From contig JAHISP010000003.1 in the NCBI GenBank assembly GCA_018818165.1, positions 1 through 50,196 of the forward strand: 50,196 bases of DNA, read 5' to 3'. Made by a program: the position numbers and the translations under genes. Numbering within the stretch: position 1 is the stretch's first letter; each line of letters opens with the position of its first letter. Source of the DNA: Bacteroidota bacterium (GTDB lineage Bacteria > Bacteroidota > Ignavibacteria > Ignavibacteriales > Melioribacteraceae). Shown here one piece after another: positions 18,762-28,418 of this stretch. The notes under the pieces are model-generated. The model did not search any database. It worked only from the letters and a program-made list of their open reading frames with translations, and had not been told where the DNA came from.

Positions 18762-19766
18762 TCACTGTTCAAAAGCAGTTTCATATTTTGCAATAATCAT
18801 ATCAATAATCTGGTTATTCTCATCATCTATTTCACAATATTTTGGATGAACTTCAAGCCAATTTAACGATTTTCTAATTCCCTCTTCATATTTTACTGTA
18901 CAATTAAATTCTGGGACAAAACTTTTAATTTTTGAATTGTCAAATACAATACTGGTTGCTTTATCGCCTAATAACCCCTCACCAATTTGAGGTGCATAAG
19001 TGTTTATAAAATCTGATGGAATGTGAATTATATTTGGTTCAACTTCAAGAATTTTTCCAATAGTCATAAATATTTGGTTCCAAGTTAAAACTTCATCAGA
19101 TGTAATATGAAATATTTCTCCTATTGTTTTTTCGTTTCCAAGTAACCCAACAAATCCCTTTGCAAAATCAGAATTGTGAGTCATAACCCACAGCGATGAT
19201 CCATCGCCATGAACAATTATTTTTTTTCCAGTTTTAATCCTATTAATTAATGTCATTGGTTTTTTATTATTTGTTATTGTAGCCGGAATCAATGTTTCAC
19301 CATATGTAAATGATGGTCTAACAATTGTAACTGGAAATCCTTCTTTATTATATTCGTTTATTAACAATTCCTCGCACGCAATTTTATTTCTGGCGTACTT
19401 CCAATATGGATTTGAAATTGGTGTTTTTTCCGTTACTAAATAATTGCTCAGAGGTTTTTGATATACAGAAGCTGAACTGATAAAAACAAATTGCTTGGTT
19501 TTATTCTTAAAAAGTTCAACATCAAATTTTATGTCTTCTGGAGTAAAAGCTAACCAATCAACAACCACATCAAAGGTTTCATCTTTAAGAAGTGATTTCA
19601 TTTCTTCTCGATTGGAAATATCGCCTTGAATAAGTTTTGCATTTTTGTTTATAAATTCGGTATTTAATCCTCTATTAAATAAATAAAGGTCTATTCCCTT
19701 TTTTATGCACAATTCTGAAACTGCCGCACTTATTATTCCTGTACCACCAATGAATAAAACTTTCAT
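18762..19766 (-). CDS. NAD-dependent epimerase/dehydratase (extended SDR)
   Basis: 334 residues. The N-terminal Rossmann motif reads GGTGIISAAVSELC, slightly divergent from GGxGxxG. The catalytic Tyr-x3-Lys is visible in YWKYARNKIACEE and the active-site Ser in FISSASVYQ. The segments TIVRPSFTYGET and IIVHGDGSSLWVMTHNSDFAKGF are typical of the group related to chloroplast CSP41/isoflavone-reductase-like epimerases acting on nucleotide sugars. The substrate is unknown. A GGTGGA ribosome site precedes the ATG. It is a single gene, with a repeat-bearing gap on its upstream side. Confidence 0.85.
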   Translation of the reverse strand: MKVLFIGGTGIISAAVSELCIKKGIDLYLFNRGLNTEFINKNAKLIQGDISNREEMKSLLKDETFDVVVDWLAFTPEDIKFDVELFKNKTKQFVFISSASVYQKPLSNYLVTEKTPISNPYWKYARNKIACEELLINEYNKEGFPVTIVRPSFTYGETLIPATITNNKKPMTLINRIKTGKKIIVHGDGSSLWVMTHNSDFAKGFVGLLGNEKTIGEIFHITSDEVLTWNQIFMTIGKILEVEPNIIHIPSDFINTYAPQIGEGLLGDKATSIVFDNSKIKSFVPEFNCTVKYEEGIRKSLNWLEVHPKYCEIDDENNQIIDMIIAKYETAFEQ

Positions 19767-19829
19767 GTTTCCACCATATTTTGAGATTAAGAATTAATGA
19801 TTCCACTCCAAAAACTATATTTTTATTAC

Positions 19830-19913
19830 TGTCTTTGTGAGAGAGCGAAGCAATCTTTTGATATTAGCTTAAAATCGAAAGATTGCTTCGCCAAAAAACG
19901 GCTCGCAATGACA
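19830..19913. repeat. Palindromic dispersed-repeat-like element
   Basis: An 84-bp element. The inner arms GCGAAGCAATCTTT (19845-19858) and AAAGATTGCTTCGC (19878-19891) are perfectly complementary over 14 bp around a 19-base loop. The outer ends TGTCTTTGTGAG and CTCGCAATGACA are imperfect complements. The wording (GTCATTGCGAG...GAAGCAATC) matches a dispersed intergenic palindrome known from many bacterial genomes. The rest of the 296-base gap (19767-20062) holds only the terminator of the PorV-family gene. Confidence 0.7.
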
Positions 19914-20000
19914 AGAACTACCTTTTCGGAGTCAACTCATTTATATTAAAACTCGTTTTTAAAAATATATTTTATTTTTAAATGTTTTCTAAAAAATAGC

Positions 20001-20028
20001 AAAAAAAAAGAGGAGCCGAAACTCCTCT
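20001..20028 (-). terminator. Intrinsic terminator of the TonB receptor/cargo/PorV cassette
   Basis: AGAGGAG (20009-20015) and CTCCTCT (20022-20028) form a 7-bp stem with loop CCGAAA (plus-strand reading), followed on the minus strand by eight T. It lies 35 bases past the PorV-family stop. Confidence 0.85.
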
Positions 20029-20062
20029 CAATATATCATTATTTTTTAGAGAATTAAATATT

Positions 20063-21094
20063 CTATAACTCTAAACTAACATCAAAGAAATGTACATCTT
20101 TAAGTCTATTATAGTTAGCAAACGCATAGTTAATTATAACTCCCAAATTACCATTTACCTTATATTTAATTCCACCACCGAAAGTTAATCCACCTTCACT
20201 GTTGTTCATAAATAATTGACGATATCCAACACGAAGCATTAATAATTCATCATAAGCAAACTCAGTTCCAAGATTTAAGTATTCGGAGTTATCGTTTGGA
20301 TGGATTGCATCAACTGCGCCAGATAGACGAATGTAACGAGATTTTACGACATCCATTGCTAATCCAAATCTGAACATCAAAGGAATAGGATATGCATTTG
20401 TTTCATAGTTTGCTGGAATATTATTTGGTCCAGTATCGATATTATCATTTGGATCAGTATTAAACTGAATATCTCTACCTGATAAAGATAAATCGGAGCC
20501 GAAGTTAAATATTGCGGCAGAGATTGTAAGATCGTTAAATGGAGTACGATATAAAGTACCAATATCAAGAGCAAAACCAGTTGCAGAAGAATTCCACACA
20601 TTTTCTCTAATATACTTTGCATTTATACCCACTGAAAATCTATCAGTTAACATTTTAGAATATGTTAAACCAACAGCAATTGCTCCAGCATCCCACATTC
20701 TTCCATCACCATTTGGGTTAGTTAATGTAGTAACTTCCTGTTCTGGAGTTCCAAAAGAAGTAAAACTTGCAGCAATTGTTCCCATATCACCCATATTAAA
20801 AGAAGCAGCAGCAAAGTCATAACTCATATCTGCAAGCCAATTAGCATGGTTAAAAGTAACTTCTGTTGTGTTTGTACTTGTAGCTAATCCAGCAGGATTC
20901 CAATAAACTGCATATATATCGTGACTCATAGCAGAATAAGCACTTCCCATACCAACAGCTCTAGCGCCAGCTCCTATTTTAAGGAACTGAGCTGAAGTAG
21001 TTCCAACTTTAGTTGTACCACTTTTATCTTGTGCTTGTAATTGTATTAACAATCCAAGCACTAAGAATATAATTATAAGGCTATATTTTTTCAT
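20063..21094 (-). CDS. PorV/PorQ-family outer-membrane protein
   Basis: 343 residues. The longer in-frame start at 21136 is rejected: GGAGGA (21101-21106) sits just ahead of the ATG at 21094, and this start gives a clean signal peptide (MKKYSLIIIFLVLGLLIQLQA, cleaved near QA-QD). The mature N-terminus TSAQFLKIGAGARAVGMGSAY followed by YWNPAGLA is the hallmark of the PorV/PorQ (UPF0164) family, an FadL-like barrel. In Bacteroidota PorV binds C-terminal sorting domains and shuttles T9SS cargo from the translocon to the attachment complex. Its place directly after a large T9SS cargo gene suggests that it handles that cargo, which is inference; it may be one of several paralogues. It is the last gene of the cassette. 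Confidence 0.88.
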   Translation of the reverse strand: MKKYSLIIIFLVLGLLIQLQAQDKSGTTKVGTTSAQFLKIGAGARAVGMGSAYSAMSHDIYAVYWNPAGLATSTNTTEVTFNHANWLADMSYDFAAASFNMGDMGTIAASFTSFGTPEQEVTTLTNPNGDGRMWDAGAIAVGLTYSKMLTDRFSVGINAKYIRENVWNSSATGFALDIGTLYRTPFNDLTISAAIFNFGSDLSLSGRDIQFNTDPNDNIDTGPNNIPANYETNAYPIPLMFRFGLAMDVVKSRYIRLSGAVDAIHPNDNSEYLNLGTEFAYDELLMLRVGYRQLFMNNSEGGLTFGGGIKYKVNGNLGVIINYAFANYNRLKDVHFFDVSLEL

Positions 21095-21136
21095 TAATTT
21101 TCCTCCGTTATAAAATTTTAGTGACTTCTTATTCAT

Positions 21137-24100
21137 CTATTTTATAACCCCAATTCTTCCAATTTTTTCACCAACATTAGGTACATCAACATGATAGATA
21201 TAGACGCCATAAGCAATTCTATGTCCTTCAAAGCTAAGTAAATCCCAAGTTGCATAACTTGTAAAATCGTTTTTATATATTTCTTTAACCAATTCACCCG
21301 TAATAGTGTAAATTCGTATAGTACACTCTTGAGGCAAATTTCTGAATTGCAGTTGTCTTTCACCACGCTGTTCTGGCAATCTACCTGGTTCCTCTGCCAT
21401 GCTATAACCAACATAAGGGTTTGGAACAACATTTATTTTATCTAATCCAGATTTTACAGCAGCAGGATTAATTTCTACAGCTTTACTAGAATAGCTATAT
21501 TTATCTCCAATTTGGAAAGGTTTATCGGTTCTTACATGATATACATCACCAGCCTTAGGCAAAATAGGATTAGACTTAACAACTAATGTATCTATATGAT
21601 CAACTGAGTCAGGAATTCCAACTACGAAAGTTGTATCATAAGATGTAGTATCTGGTCTTAAACTATACAATACTAAATACGAAACTTCAGATGCACTTTT
21701 AGGAGTTGTTGGACGAAGTATTACGCCTTCACCAAAATCCCATCTTCCGTTTTTAGCAGTTTTTGGAGTTTTGGATTCATCAATCATGTAGTTACCTTTC
21801 ACAAAGCTTCCATTAGAGTCAACTTCTGTAATATTAATAATGTTAAATGGAGTAGAAGCGAACTTCATTGAAGGAACAGCTAAAACTGAATCACCACCAA
21901 TATAAGAACCATCAGCAGCCGTATCAGCTAAATCTAACCACCTAACTTCCCAATCAGCTCTGTATTGAACGTGTGGAGTGCCTACATAATCAGCATTTGA
22001 TTTACTAAAAAGGACTTTATCAACAATATTAGTATTAACATTATCAGCCCAAACAGAGCGTTTTGTGCTCAAGTTTAGTTCTTGATTACTAACAAATAAT
22101 CTCATTCCATCAAATACTGGATTGGCGTCAGAACTATCAATTAATGTACTATTCTTTACAGGGAAATATGTATAATTTGCATTAAAAGCTTCACCAGTAG
22201 GTAAATCGCCAGGTTTATTACCTCTAATTTTACCGTCTTGTGCTTTAATAAGATATTTTGATTTATTAATTATATTTCCACCAGCATCGGTAACAACAAA
22301 GCTACTTTCTTTAATATTCTGTTTTACTAAATCAACATAGACAGTGTCTTTCGAAACAAACGCATCTTTTACCCCTGTTGAATCAAACACGTTATATCTA
22401 TCAATATCAGCAAATTCAATAGTATAAAATTTATTACTTACATTTTGTGGTTCAATAATTTTTAGAATTACATCACCAGTAGAATTACCCTTAATTTGAT
22501 CTGGTCTACCAGAAACACCAGCTTCAGCTTCTGTTAATCCTGAAACATCTCCCATTGGAATAGCCATTGCAGTATTAGGATCAAATGACAGTACACTTGT
22601 AATAGGATCAACATTAATAATTGTTTGTGTTTCTGTTGGTGGAATATTAAATTTAATTGATCCGCCATCATAAGCAGCTAATGCATAGTAATATGTAATT
22701 CCATTAGTAACAGTAGAATCAACATATTCATGAACTAAGCCTTCATTTTTACCAATATTATATTTAATTCCACGTCCAAGAAATTCAACTGGATGAAATC
22801 CACTTAAACTATCAACAACGTCAAACTGCGCAATACCTTCTCCAATAAAAGGATTACCAAAACCATCAGTAATTGTTTTTACATCTTGGAATTTAGGATC
22901 GCGACTTCTATAGATTTTGTAACCTTGAAAATCAAATGATCGAATAAATGGATCAAATGATTGTTCTGAATAATCATCCCAATATAGAGTAACTCTTCCA
23001 TCACCAGGAACAACAGAAAGATTTGGCTTGTTTGGTGGTTTTGCAAATCTATAATCAGATTCAAGAATACGAGTAGAAGTTTCAGCATTCAAAAGCAAAT
23101 GATCAACATTGTTACCAAATAAAATTGCCATTGAGAATCTTTGCGTTTCACCAGCTTCAAGATCCAAAGGACCTGTTCCAAAGTTGAAAATATTATCACC
23201 AGCTGTATTTAATAGCTCTTGATCAGCGCTAATAGAATCTGAAGATAACCATTGCCACATTAAAGGATCATTACGCGGAACGTTTGGATCAGAATTTGTG
23301 TAAGCAGCAGCATGGAAACTTGATAAACCAATTTGATCAGATTCTGAAATATCTCTTAACCCAAAGTTTAATTCAGAACCAGCCCAACGTAAGCCTTCTG
23401 ATCTAATATCGCTTATTGGCTCACCAGCATTATATTCGCCATCGCCATTAACATCAGAATACCAACCTTGTGAAGGAACGCCATCACCTTCGCCATAATC
23501 AGCTCCTGGATAGTTTTCAGAATCTGGACCAATACCGTCTATACCAATATCATCTTTAGTAACATCCCAATCGCCATCTTCATCACCAGAAAATCTTTCT
23601 TTAGGTGTACCGTATATTGCCGTAAATTTTTCAATATCACTAATATTAGTTTCTACAGGAATAGTAATTCCATCAATAAAATAACCTGCACTATTATCTG
23701 GTGATTCATCAATTAAACCATCATCATCGTTATCAATTCCATCGGAGTTATTAGAAGGTGATTCAAGAAATTTCCAACCAAAATAACCAGTAGGTCTTCC
23801 TGCAGCTCCAACCATGTCTTCGTCCCACGCATAAACCATACTTCTAGCTCTTTGTGGTACATTTGCCAATTTTATTGATTCACCAAATGGGTCAATAAAA
23901 TCTGCTCTGTCATCACCATAATCGGCTGAACCACCCACATGAGGGTCGCCATGCATACCAAAATATGCTCCGTTAATTTTCTTTTCGCTTGCATTAGTAA
24001 TTTGATAAACAAGGAACATTATATCTTCTGCAAGTGAATTGTTAAATTGCAAAACTCTCACTTCCATATCTAAACCCAAACCTTTGATGGATGAGTCAGA

Positions 24101-24787
24101 TGGTGAAGGTGTATAATCAAATTCTGCATTTGCAAAATCATCAACAACATAATAAACTTCTTCATCCGGTGCAGAAGATTGGTCGCCAAGAAACGCTGGC
24201 CAAACGTATTTACCTATTTCTGGGCTATACCATTTGTCAGGCCATGAATCTGGTTTACCATCTCCATCGGTATCGGCAATACCAAGACGAGCAATTTCGT
24301 TCTGCCCTTCGGTAGTATCAACATAACCATTTTTTGGTAACCATCCCCATTTAAGGGTTCCATCCGAATTCCAATCACCTTGACCTGTTAATACAAATGA
24401 ATCAGATACAATATTTACTGTTGCTCCAGAATTATTAACAACAGGCGCAGCAGCTAAAGGACCAAATTCAAATCCGTAACCTAAACCATTCCAAACTAAA
24501 TCCGCAATGTTACCTAAAGTATTAGGTTTACAAATTGAAGCGTAGTTATAAAGAATAGTTGTAATTTTATTTCCATTAATAATGGATTCTTTGGTATATC
24601 TTTTTTCTTCACCATTAACTTTAAAGAATTTTGGTGAATACATATCTCCCAATATTCTTTGTGCGTCTGCTTCAGACATCTCTTTGTATATTGGAAATCC
24701 ATTCTCATCAAGTTTTTGAGCAAAGGAATTCGCAGAGATGAATAGGGCAAATGCAAACAATAAGAATATTTTCATTTTAATTTTCAT
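21137..24787 (-). CDS. Large secreted T9SS cargo protein with FnIII-like and Ca-binding motifs
   Basis: 1216 residues with a signal peptide (about residues 1-23, ending NSFAQ). In order: an N-terminal domain of unknown type; acidic Asp-rich loops resembling calcium-binding or thrombospondin type 3 motifs (ADTDGDGKPDSWPD, DGIDNDDDGLIDES, SDVNGDGEYNAGE); an FnIII-like stretch near 580-720 starting PGDGRVTLYWDDYSEQS and containing FDFQGYKIYRSRDPKF; further beta domains; and a sorting domain at the end (VVPNPYVGYS, CTIRIYTITGELVKEI, AYGVYIYHVDV, IGRIGVIK). The FnIII-like module is shared with the protein at 48375-50196. Probably surface-attached or released by T9SS. It sits 25 bases after the TonB receptor and before the PorV-family gene in one operon. 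Function unknown. Confidence 0.85.
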   Translation of the reverse strand: MKIKMKIFLLFAFALFISANSFAQKLDENGFPIYKEMSEADAQRILGDMYSPKFFKVNGEEKRYTKESIINGNKITTILYNYASICKPNTLGNIADLVWNGLGYGFEFGPLAAAPVVNNSGATVNIVSDSFVLTGQGDWNSDGTLKWGWLPKNGYVDTTEGQNEIARLGIADTDGDGKPDSWPDKWYSPEIGKYVWPAFLGDQSSAPDEEVYYVVDDFANAEFDYTPSPSDSSIKGLGLDMEVRVLQFNNSLAEDIMFLVYQITNASEKKINGAYFGMHGDPHVGGSADYGDDRADFIDPFGESIKLANVPQRARSMVYAWDEDMVGAAGRPTGYFGWKFLESPSNNSDGIDNDDDGLIDESPDNSAGYFIDGITIPVETNISDIEKFTAIYGTPKERFSGDEDGDWDVTKDDIGIDGIGPDSENYPGADYGEGDGVPSQGWYSDVNGDGEYNAGEPISDIRSEGLRWAGSELNFGLRDISESDQIGLSSFHAAAYTNSDPNVPRNDPLMWQWLSSDSISADQELLNTAGDNIFNFGTGPLDLEAGETQRFSMAILFGNNVDHLLLNAETSTRILESDYRFAKPPNKPNLSVVPGDGRVTLYWDDYSEQSFDPFIRSFDFQGYKIYRSRDPKFQDVKTITDGFGNPFIGEGIAQFDVVDSLSGFHPVEFLGRGIKYNIGKNEGLVHEYVDSTVTNGITYYYALAAYDGGSIKFNIPPTETQTIINVDPITSVLSFDPNTAMAIPMGDVSGLTEAEAGVSGRPDQIKGNSTGDVILKIIEPQNVSNKFYTIEFADIDRYNVFDSTGVKDAFVSKDTVYVDLVKQNIKESSFVVTDAGGNIINKSKYLIKAQDGKIRGNKPGDLPTGEAFNANYTYFPVKNSTLIDSSDANPVFDGMRLFVSNQELNLSTKRSVWADNVNTNIVDKVLFSKSNADYVGTPHVQYRADWEVRWLDLADTAADGSYIGGDSVLAVPSMKFASTPFNIINITEVDSNGSFVKGNYMIDESKTPKTAKNGRWDFGEGVILRPTTPKSASEVSYLVLYSLRPDTTSYDTTFVVGIPDSVDHIDTLVVKSNPILPKAGDVYHVRTDKPFQIGDKYSYSSKAVEINPAAVKSGLDKINVVPNPYVGYSMAEEPGRLPEQRGERQLQFRNLPQECTIRIYTITGELVKEIYKNDFTSYATWDLLSFEGHRIAYGVYIYHVDVPNVGEKIGRIGVIK

Positions 24788-24812
24788 ATTTATATAACCT
24801 CTATCTTTATTC

Positions 24813-27641
24813 TCAATTAAAGTTTAGTGAAAAACCAAGTCTTACTTCTCTAGGATTACTTACGTTTTGTGGTCTTCCTGAATAATAATTATCTATTTCG
24901 CTTATATCAAATAAACCAGGATCATTTCTCTCAATTCTCTGCTTAATACCACTAAATTCAGTTGGATTTGTTGTCTCTTCAATTGTACTAAGTGCACGAC
25001 CTGTGCTTGCATAAACTGTAAGTTCATTTTGGATATCGAGAACATTGCTAACCCATAAGAAAACAGACCAATCAAAATCACCCATTTTGAAAAACTTCTC
25101 AAACTTGAAATCAAGATTATGTTGTATTGGTTGGGTTGCAGAGCGTTGCACAAATGTAATAGGAACAATACTTGCTGGATAAGCAGGAGTATATGGTTTT
25201 CCAGATTGTAAGTTATAAATTAAACCTAGTGTCCAGTTGTCATAATCATATAATCCAAAAGTAATATTAACTACATGAGATCTATCAAAACTTAGTGGAA
25301 CAAGAAATGTTTCCGCTGTTTTGCCTGACGCCTCACTAAAGTAAATTTGATTTGTTGGCTCAGTTCTGTTGCCTTCAGCAATTTGATATGTGTAATCTAA
25401 AGTACCATAGAATATATCTTCTTTATTTCTTCTTCTTTCCAATCTAAAAGCTAAACCACGAACATTTGAATATGCTAAGTTTGTTAAAACACTATATTCT
25501 CGTCCAGTGTTAGTATAAATAGTTTGGAAATAGATATAGTCTCGTACGTCTTTATAATATCCAGTAACTTCTACTTTAAGATTATCTGTTAATTGTTGCT
25601 GTAAACCAAGTTCGTATTGAACAGAGCGTTGCATTTCAACATTGGCATTTCCAAAAGTAGGAGTTGAACCAACGTTTGTAACATAGAAGTTATCATTACG
25701 ATAAAGCGAAGACAAGCTACCATTTTGGTAAAAATGCCCATAAGAAAATCTAATTACAGATTCTGTGGTAATAGGATAAGAAATTGAAAGTCTTGGAGAT
25801 AGATATTGTTTAGCTTCTGTTGGAGCTAAATTTCTATACATTACTTTTTCTTTTAAATCTTCCAAATCTGATGTTAAATTTTTATTATAATGCGATTTAG
25901 CATCAAAATATTCGTACCTCAAACCAAAATTTAGTATAAAGTTGTCTGCTAATTCCATTTTATCAACTATATACAAAGCAGCATCAACAGGATCATGAGT
26001 ATAATCGGTTAAAAGGGCTGGAGATGTTGGGCGTTGTTGAATAAAACCTTTATCACTTTGATATAATAAATAGTCATTAGAAATTTTATCACCCTTTGCA
26101 GTTAAAAACTCTAAACTATATCCTTCATACTTTATTTCATGTTTTCTAGCTTCAAATCCAAGTTTGAATTCATGATTTCCCATTTGAGAAACCAAATCGC
26201 CTTTAAAGGTCATAGTAGTTGTTTTTCTATCGCTTCTCCATAGGTCAGTTCCACCAGCAACAAAACCAGTGTTAGAAATTCCTAACTGATATTGAGAAGG
26301 TAAATATCTTGAATCGTTCATGTCTTCATAAAGATAATATTTAGCTGTATTATAACCATAAGAACCTTTTAAAGTATAGAACATATTGGAATTTACAGTA
26401 TGAGTTACGTCAAGAGTCTGAATTAGACCAGTCGTATAATTAGTTCCAACACCATCTGGATTAAATTTCCAATCTGAGCTATAGTTTTTCCATTCCCCTT
26501 GATTATAAACTGCTTCATAACGCACTTTTATTAAAGAACTAATATTAAATATTAAATTACCTTGTAAGTTCATGCTAGTAGATGGGTTCATTTGAACATA
26601 AGCACTATCACCAGTAGGCAAACCTGTTGAATTACTGCTATATGGATTAAACCAATATGCTTCACTCGCACTACCCTTTCTTACATCACCAGTACCTGTA
26701 AAAGATTCACGGCTTAAGTATGAGTCGGTAGTATTATATAAGCGCGTTCCTTCATATAATCCATTAAAATTTTCATAAACACCAGACACAAAAAACTTAA
26801 CAGTGTTTGGTACAATTGCTCCACCAAGTGTAGCTTCAAATCTACCACGATTTAATGGATTGATATCATCGATATTTGTAAATAGTTCAGTTCTATCTGT
26901 CAAATAATCACCAGCATATCCGCGTAAACTAAAAGATAAATTGTTTCCACCTTCGCGAGTTACATAGTTAACTATACCAGAAAGAGCATTACCATATTCA
27001 GCACTAAAAGTACCAGTAGAAACAGAAACTTCTTGCACTGCGTTTGTTGCAAGTCCTACAGAACGTGAGTTTCCATAAGGATCGTTAAGAGAAACGCCAT
27101 TAAGTGTATAAGCAGTTTCATTACCAAAACCACCACGCATGTGAATTGTTCCGTCATCACCAACAGTAACACCAGATTGCAATTTAATAATATCGCTAAT
27201 TTGGTCAACTGGTAATTCTTGAATTGTCTCAGCGTTAATGGAAACAATTGGGTTTGTTAAATCTTGCCTAATAAGTGGGTCTCTAACGCCTTGGACAACA
27301 ACTGCTTCCATGGTTACAGAACCGCTACTAAGTTCAAATTCAAGTCGTGTAGTGAAATCAACATTTACACGAACTTCTTTGATAGATACTTTTTGAAATC
27401 CAACAACAGATGCAGTAATTGTGTACAATCCTGGTGGAACATTAAGAATTGTAAAATTACCATCCATATCAGTTGCTGCGCCCATTGTTGTTCCATCCAC
27501 GAAAACATTTGCAAACGGAAGGGGTTCACCAGTCTCTTTATCTTTTACAATACCTGCAACTTTTCCAACACTCCCCGCAAAAAGGATAGTGGATGCAAAT
27601 AATGTGAAAAAGAAAAGTGACAATAGTAGATGTTTTTTCAT
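24813..27641 (-). CDS. TonB-dependent receptor with carboxypeptidase-regulatory-like N-domain
   Basis: 942 residues. Signal peptide (about 1-22), then the Ig-like regulatory domain typical of Bacteroidota receptors (KVAGIVKDKETGEPLPFANV to about residue 110), then the plug (about 120-235; IQELPVDQISDIIKLQSGV, GTIHMRGGFGNETAYTLNG, EYGNALSGIVNYVTREGG) and a 22-strand-size barrel ending VRLGFSLNFN. It imports or senses a ligand at the outer membrane with TonB energy; no ligand can be read from the sequence. It lies first in an operon with the 1216-residue cargo and the PorV-family protein. The plug shows no Sus-type neighbour (no SusD gene nearby), so it is not a standard polysaccharide utilisation system. 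Confidence 0.92.
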   Translation of the reverse strand: MKKHLLLSLFFFTLFASTILFAGSVGKVAGIVKDKETGEPLPFANVFVDGTTMGAATDMDGNFTILNVPPGLYTITASVVGFQKVSIKEVRVNVDFTTRLEFELSSGSVTMEAVVVQGVRDPLIRQDLTNPIVSINAETIQELPVDQISDIIKLQSGVTVGDDGTIHMRGGFGNETAYTLNGVSLNDPYGNSRSVGLATNAVQEVSVSTGTFSAEYGNALSGIVNYVTREGGNNLSFSLRGYAGDYLTDRTELFTNIDDINPLNRGRFEATLGGAIVPNTVKFFVSGVYENFNGLYEGTRLYNTTDSYLSRESFTGTGDVRKGSASEAYWFNPYSSNSTGLPTGDSAYVQMNPSTSMNLQGNLIFNISSLIKVRYEAVYNQGEWKNYSSDWKFNPDGVGTNYTTGLIQTLDVTHTVNSNMFYTLKGSYGYNTAKYYLYEDMNDSRYLPSQYQLGISNTGFVAGGTDLWRSDRKTTTMTFKGDLVSQMGNHEFKLGFEARKHEIKYEGYSLEFLTAKGDKISNDYLLYQSDKGFIQQRPTSPALLTDYTHDPVDAALYIVDKMELADNFILNFGLRYEYFDAKSHYNKNLTSDLEDLKEKVMYRNLAPTEAKQYLSPRLSISYPITTESVIRFSYGHFYQNGSLSSLYRNDNFYVTNVGSTPTFGNANVEMQRSVQYELGLQQQLTDNLKVEVTGYYKDVRDYIYFQTIYTNTGREYSVLTNLAYSNVRGLAFRLERRRNKEDIFYGTLDYTYQIAEGNRTEPTNQIYFSEASGKTAETFLVPLSFDRSHVVNITFGLYDYDNWTLGLIYNLQSGKPYTPAYPASIVPITFVQRSATQPIQHNLDFKFEKFFKMGDFDWSVFLWVSNVLDIQNELTVYASTGRALSTIEETTNPTEFSGIKQRIERNDPGLFDISEIDNYYSGRPQNVSNPREVRLGFSLNFN

Positions 27642-28418
27642 AAAAAAAACCTCTCGAATAAGTTATACGGTAGTTAATAGTTTAATTATAATATCCTAAA
27701 CTTTGATGTGTTTAAGATACTATAACAATTTCATTTTTGCAATTCTTTGAAGAACTTTTTAAATGTAATTTAGGAAATGAATATAGTCACAAAAAAAAAA
27801 TTGTGACACCAAAATAAAAATTTATTTGCATTAATTTGTACAAAACTTATTTATAATCAAATAAATGAATATGATATACATGCAAATAATAATAGTTTGA
27901 TGCAATAATGTTTAGTTAGGTAGAAAATAATTACTATATTCTTAAAATTAATAATCCAAGATTTCCACATTTATTTTCTTTTGTAACTCAATTTATTGGA
28001 AAAGAGGTTAGTATTTTAAAACCGAAAACCATTTTAGAACTCAAATTAATAATTTTTATTATTATCATTTTAAGACTAATTTAGTGTTAATTTCAACATG
28101 TCCATAAATTAATTGCAATATCCGTTTATTTGCATTTCTTATTAGAAAGAGAAATGTTTCCTATTTCATAAATTTTATTGGTTTAAATATTTGATAATAT
28201 TTTTCGACTATATTTTTAGGTTTATCAAAAAAGTAGTTAAAATGAAAAGCATAATTTTGAGTATCCGTTATGAAAACAATTTAAGTTTTGTAACAGCAAA
28301 TGATAAGATTTCAAAAGTTGAATTTAGCACAACTTTTATGAATATATTTGTAATAATTGTTCTTGTAAAATTAAAATTATTTAAAGAAAAACTAAACTTA
28401 CTTGCTCGTCAATATTCC
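27642..28418. other. 777-base gene-poor stretch upstream of the TonB receptor
   Basis: Very AT-rich. The only frame of any length (28191-28424) looks spurious: AT-rich composition, no ribosome site, and it runs into the end of a histidine kinase. A perfect 7-bp inverted repeat, GTCACAA - eight A - TTGTGAC, lies at 27786-27807. No RNA gene, terminator or clear promoter was recognised; it should hold the promoter of the receptor operon. Confidence 0.6.
27786..27807. promoter_or_regulatory. Perfect inverted repeat upstream of the TonB receptor operon
   Basis: GTCACAA (27786-27792) and TTGTGAC (27801-27807) flank eight A. It is about 145 bases upstream of the receptor start. The arms are in the reverse order of a Crp site (TGTGA-N6-TCACA), so it is not a standard Crp operator; operator or hairpin role is unproven. 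Confidence 0.35.

Noticed and set aside
21095-21136. Fourteen-residue N-terminal extension of the PorV-family protein
   Set aside because: It covers the GGAGGA ribosome site of the ATG at 21094 and would bury the signal peptide.
27786-27807. Crp binding site for the Crp/Fnr protein at 2971-3654
   Set aside because: The arms are in the opposite order (TCACA then TGTGA) and spacing differs from TGTGA-N6-TCACA; reported only as an unexplained inverted repeat.
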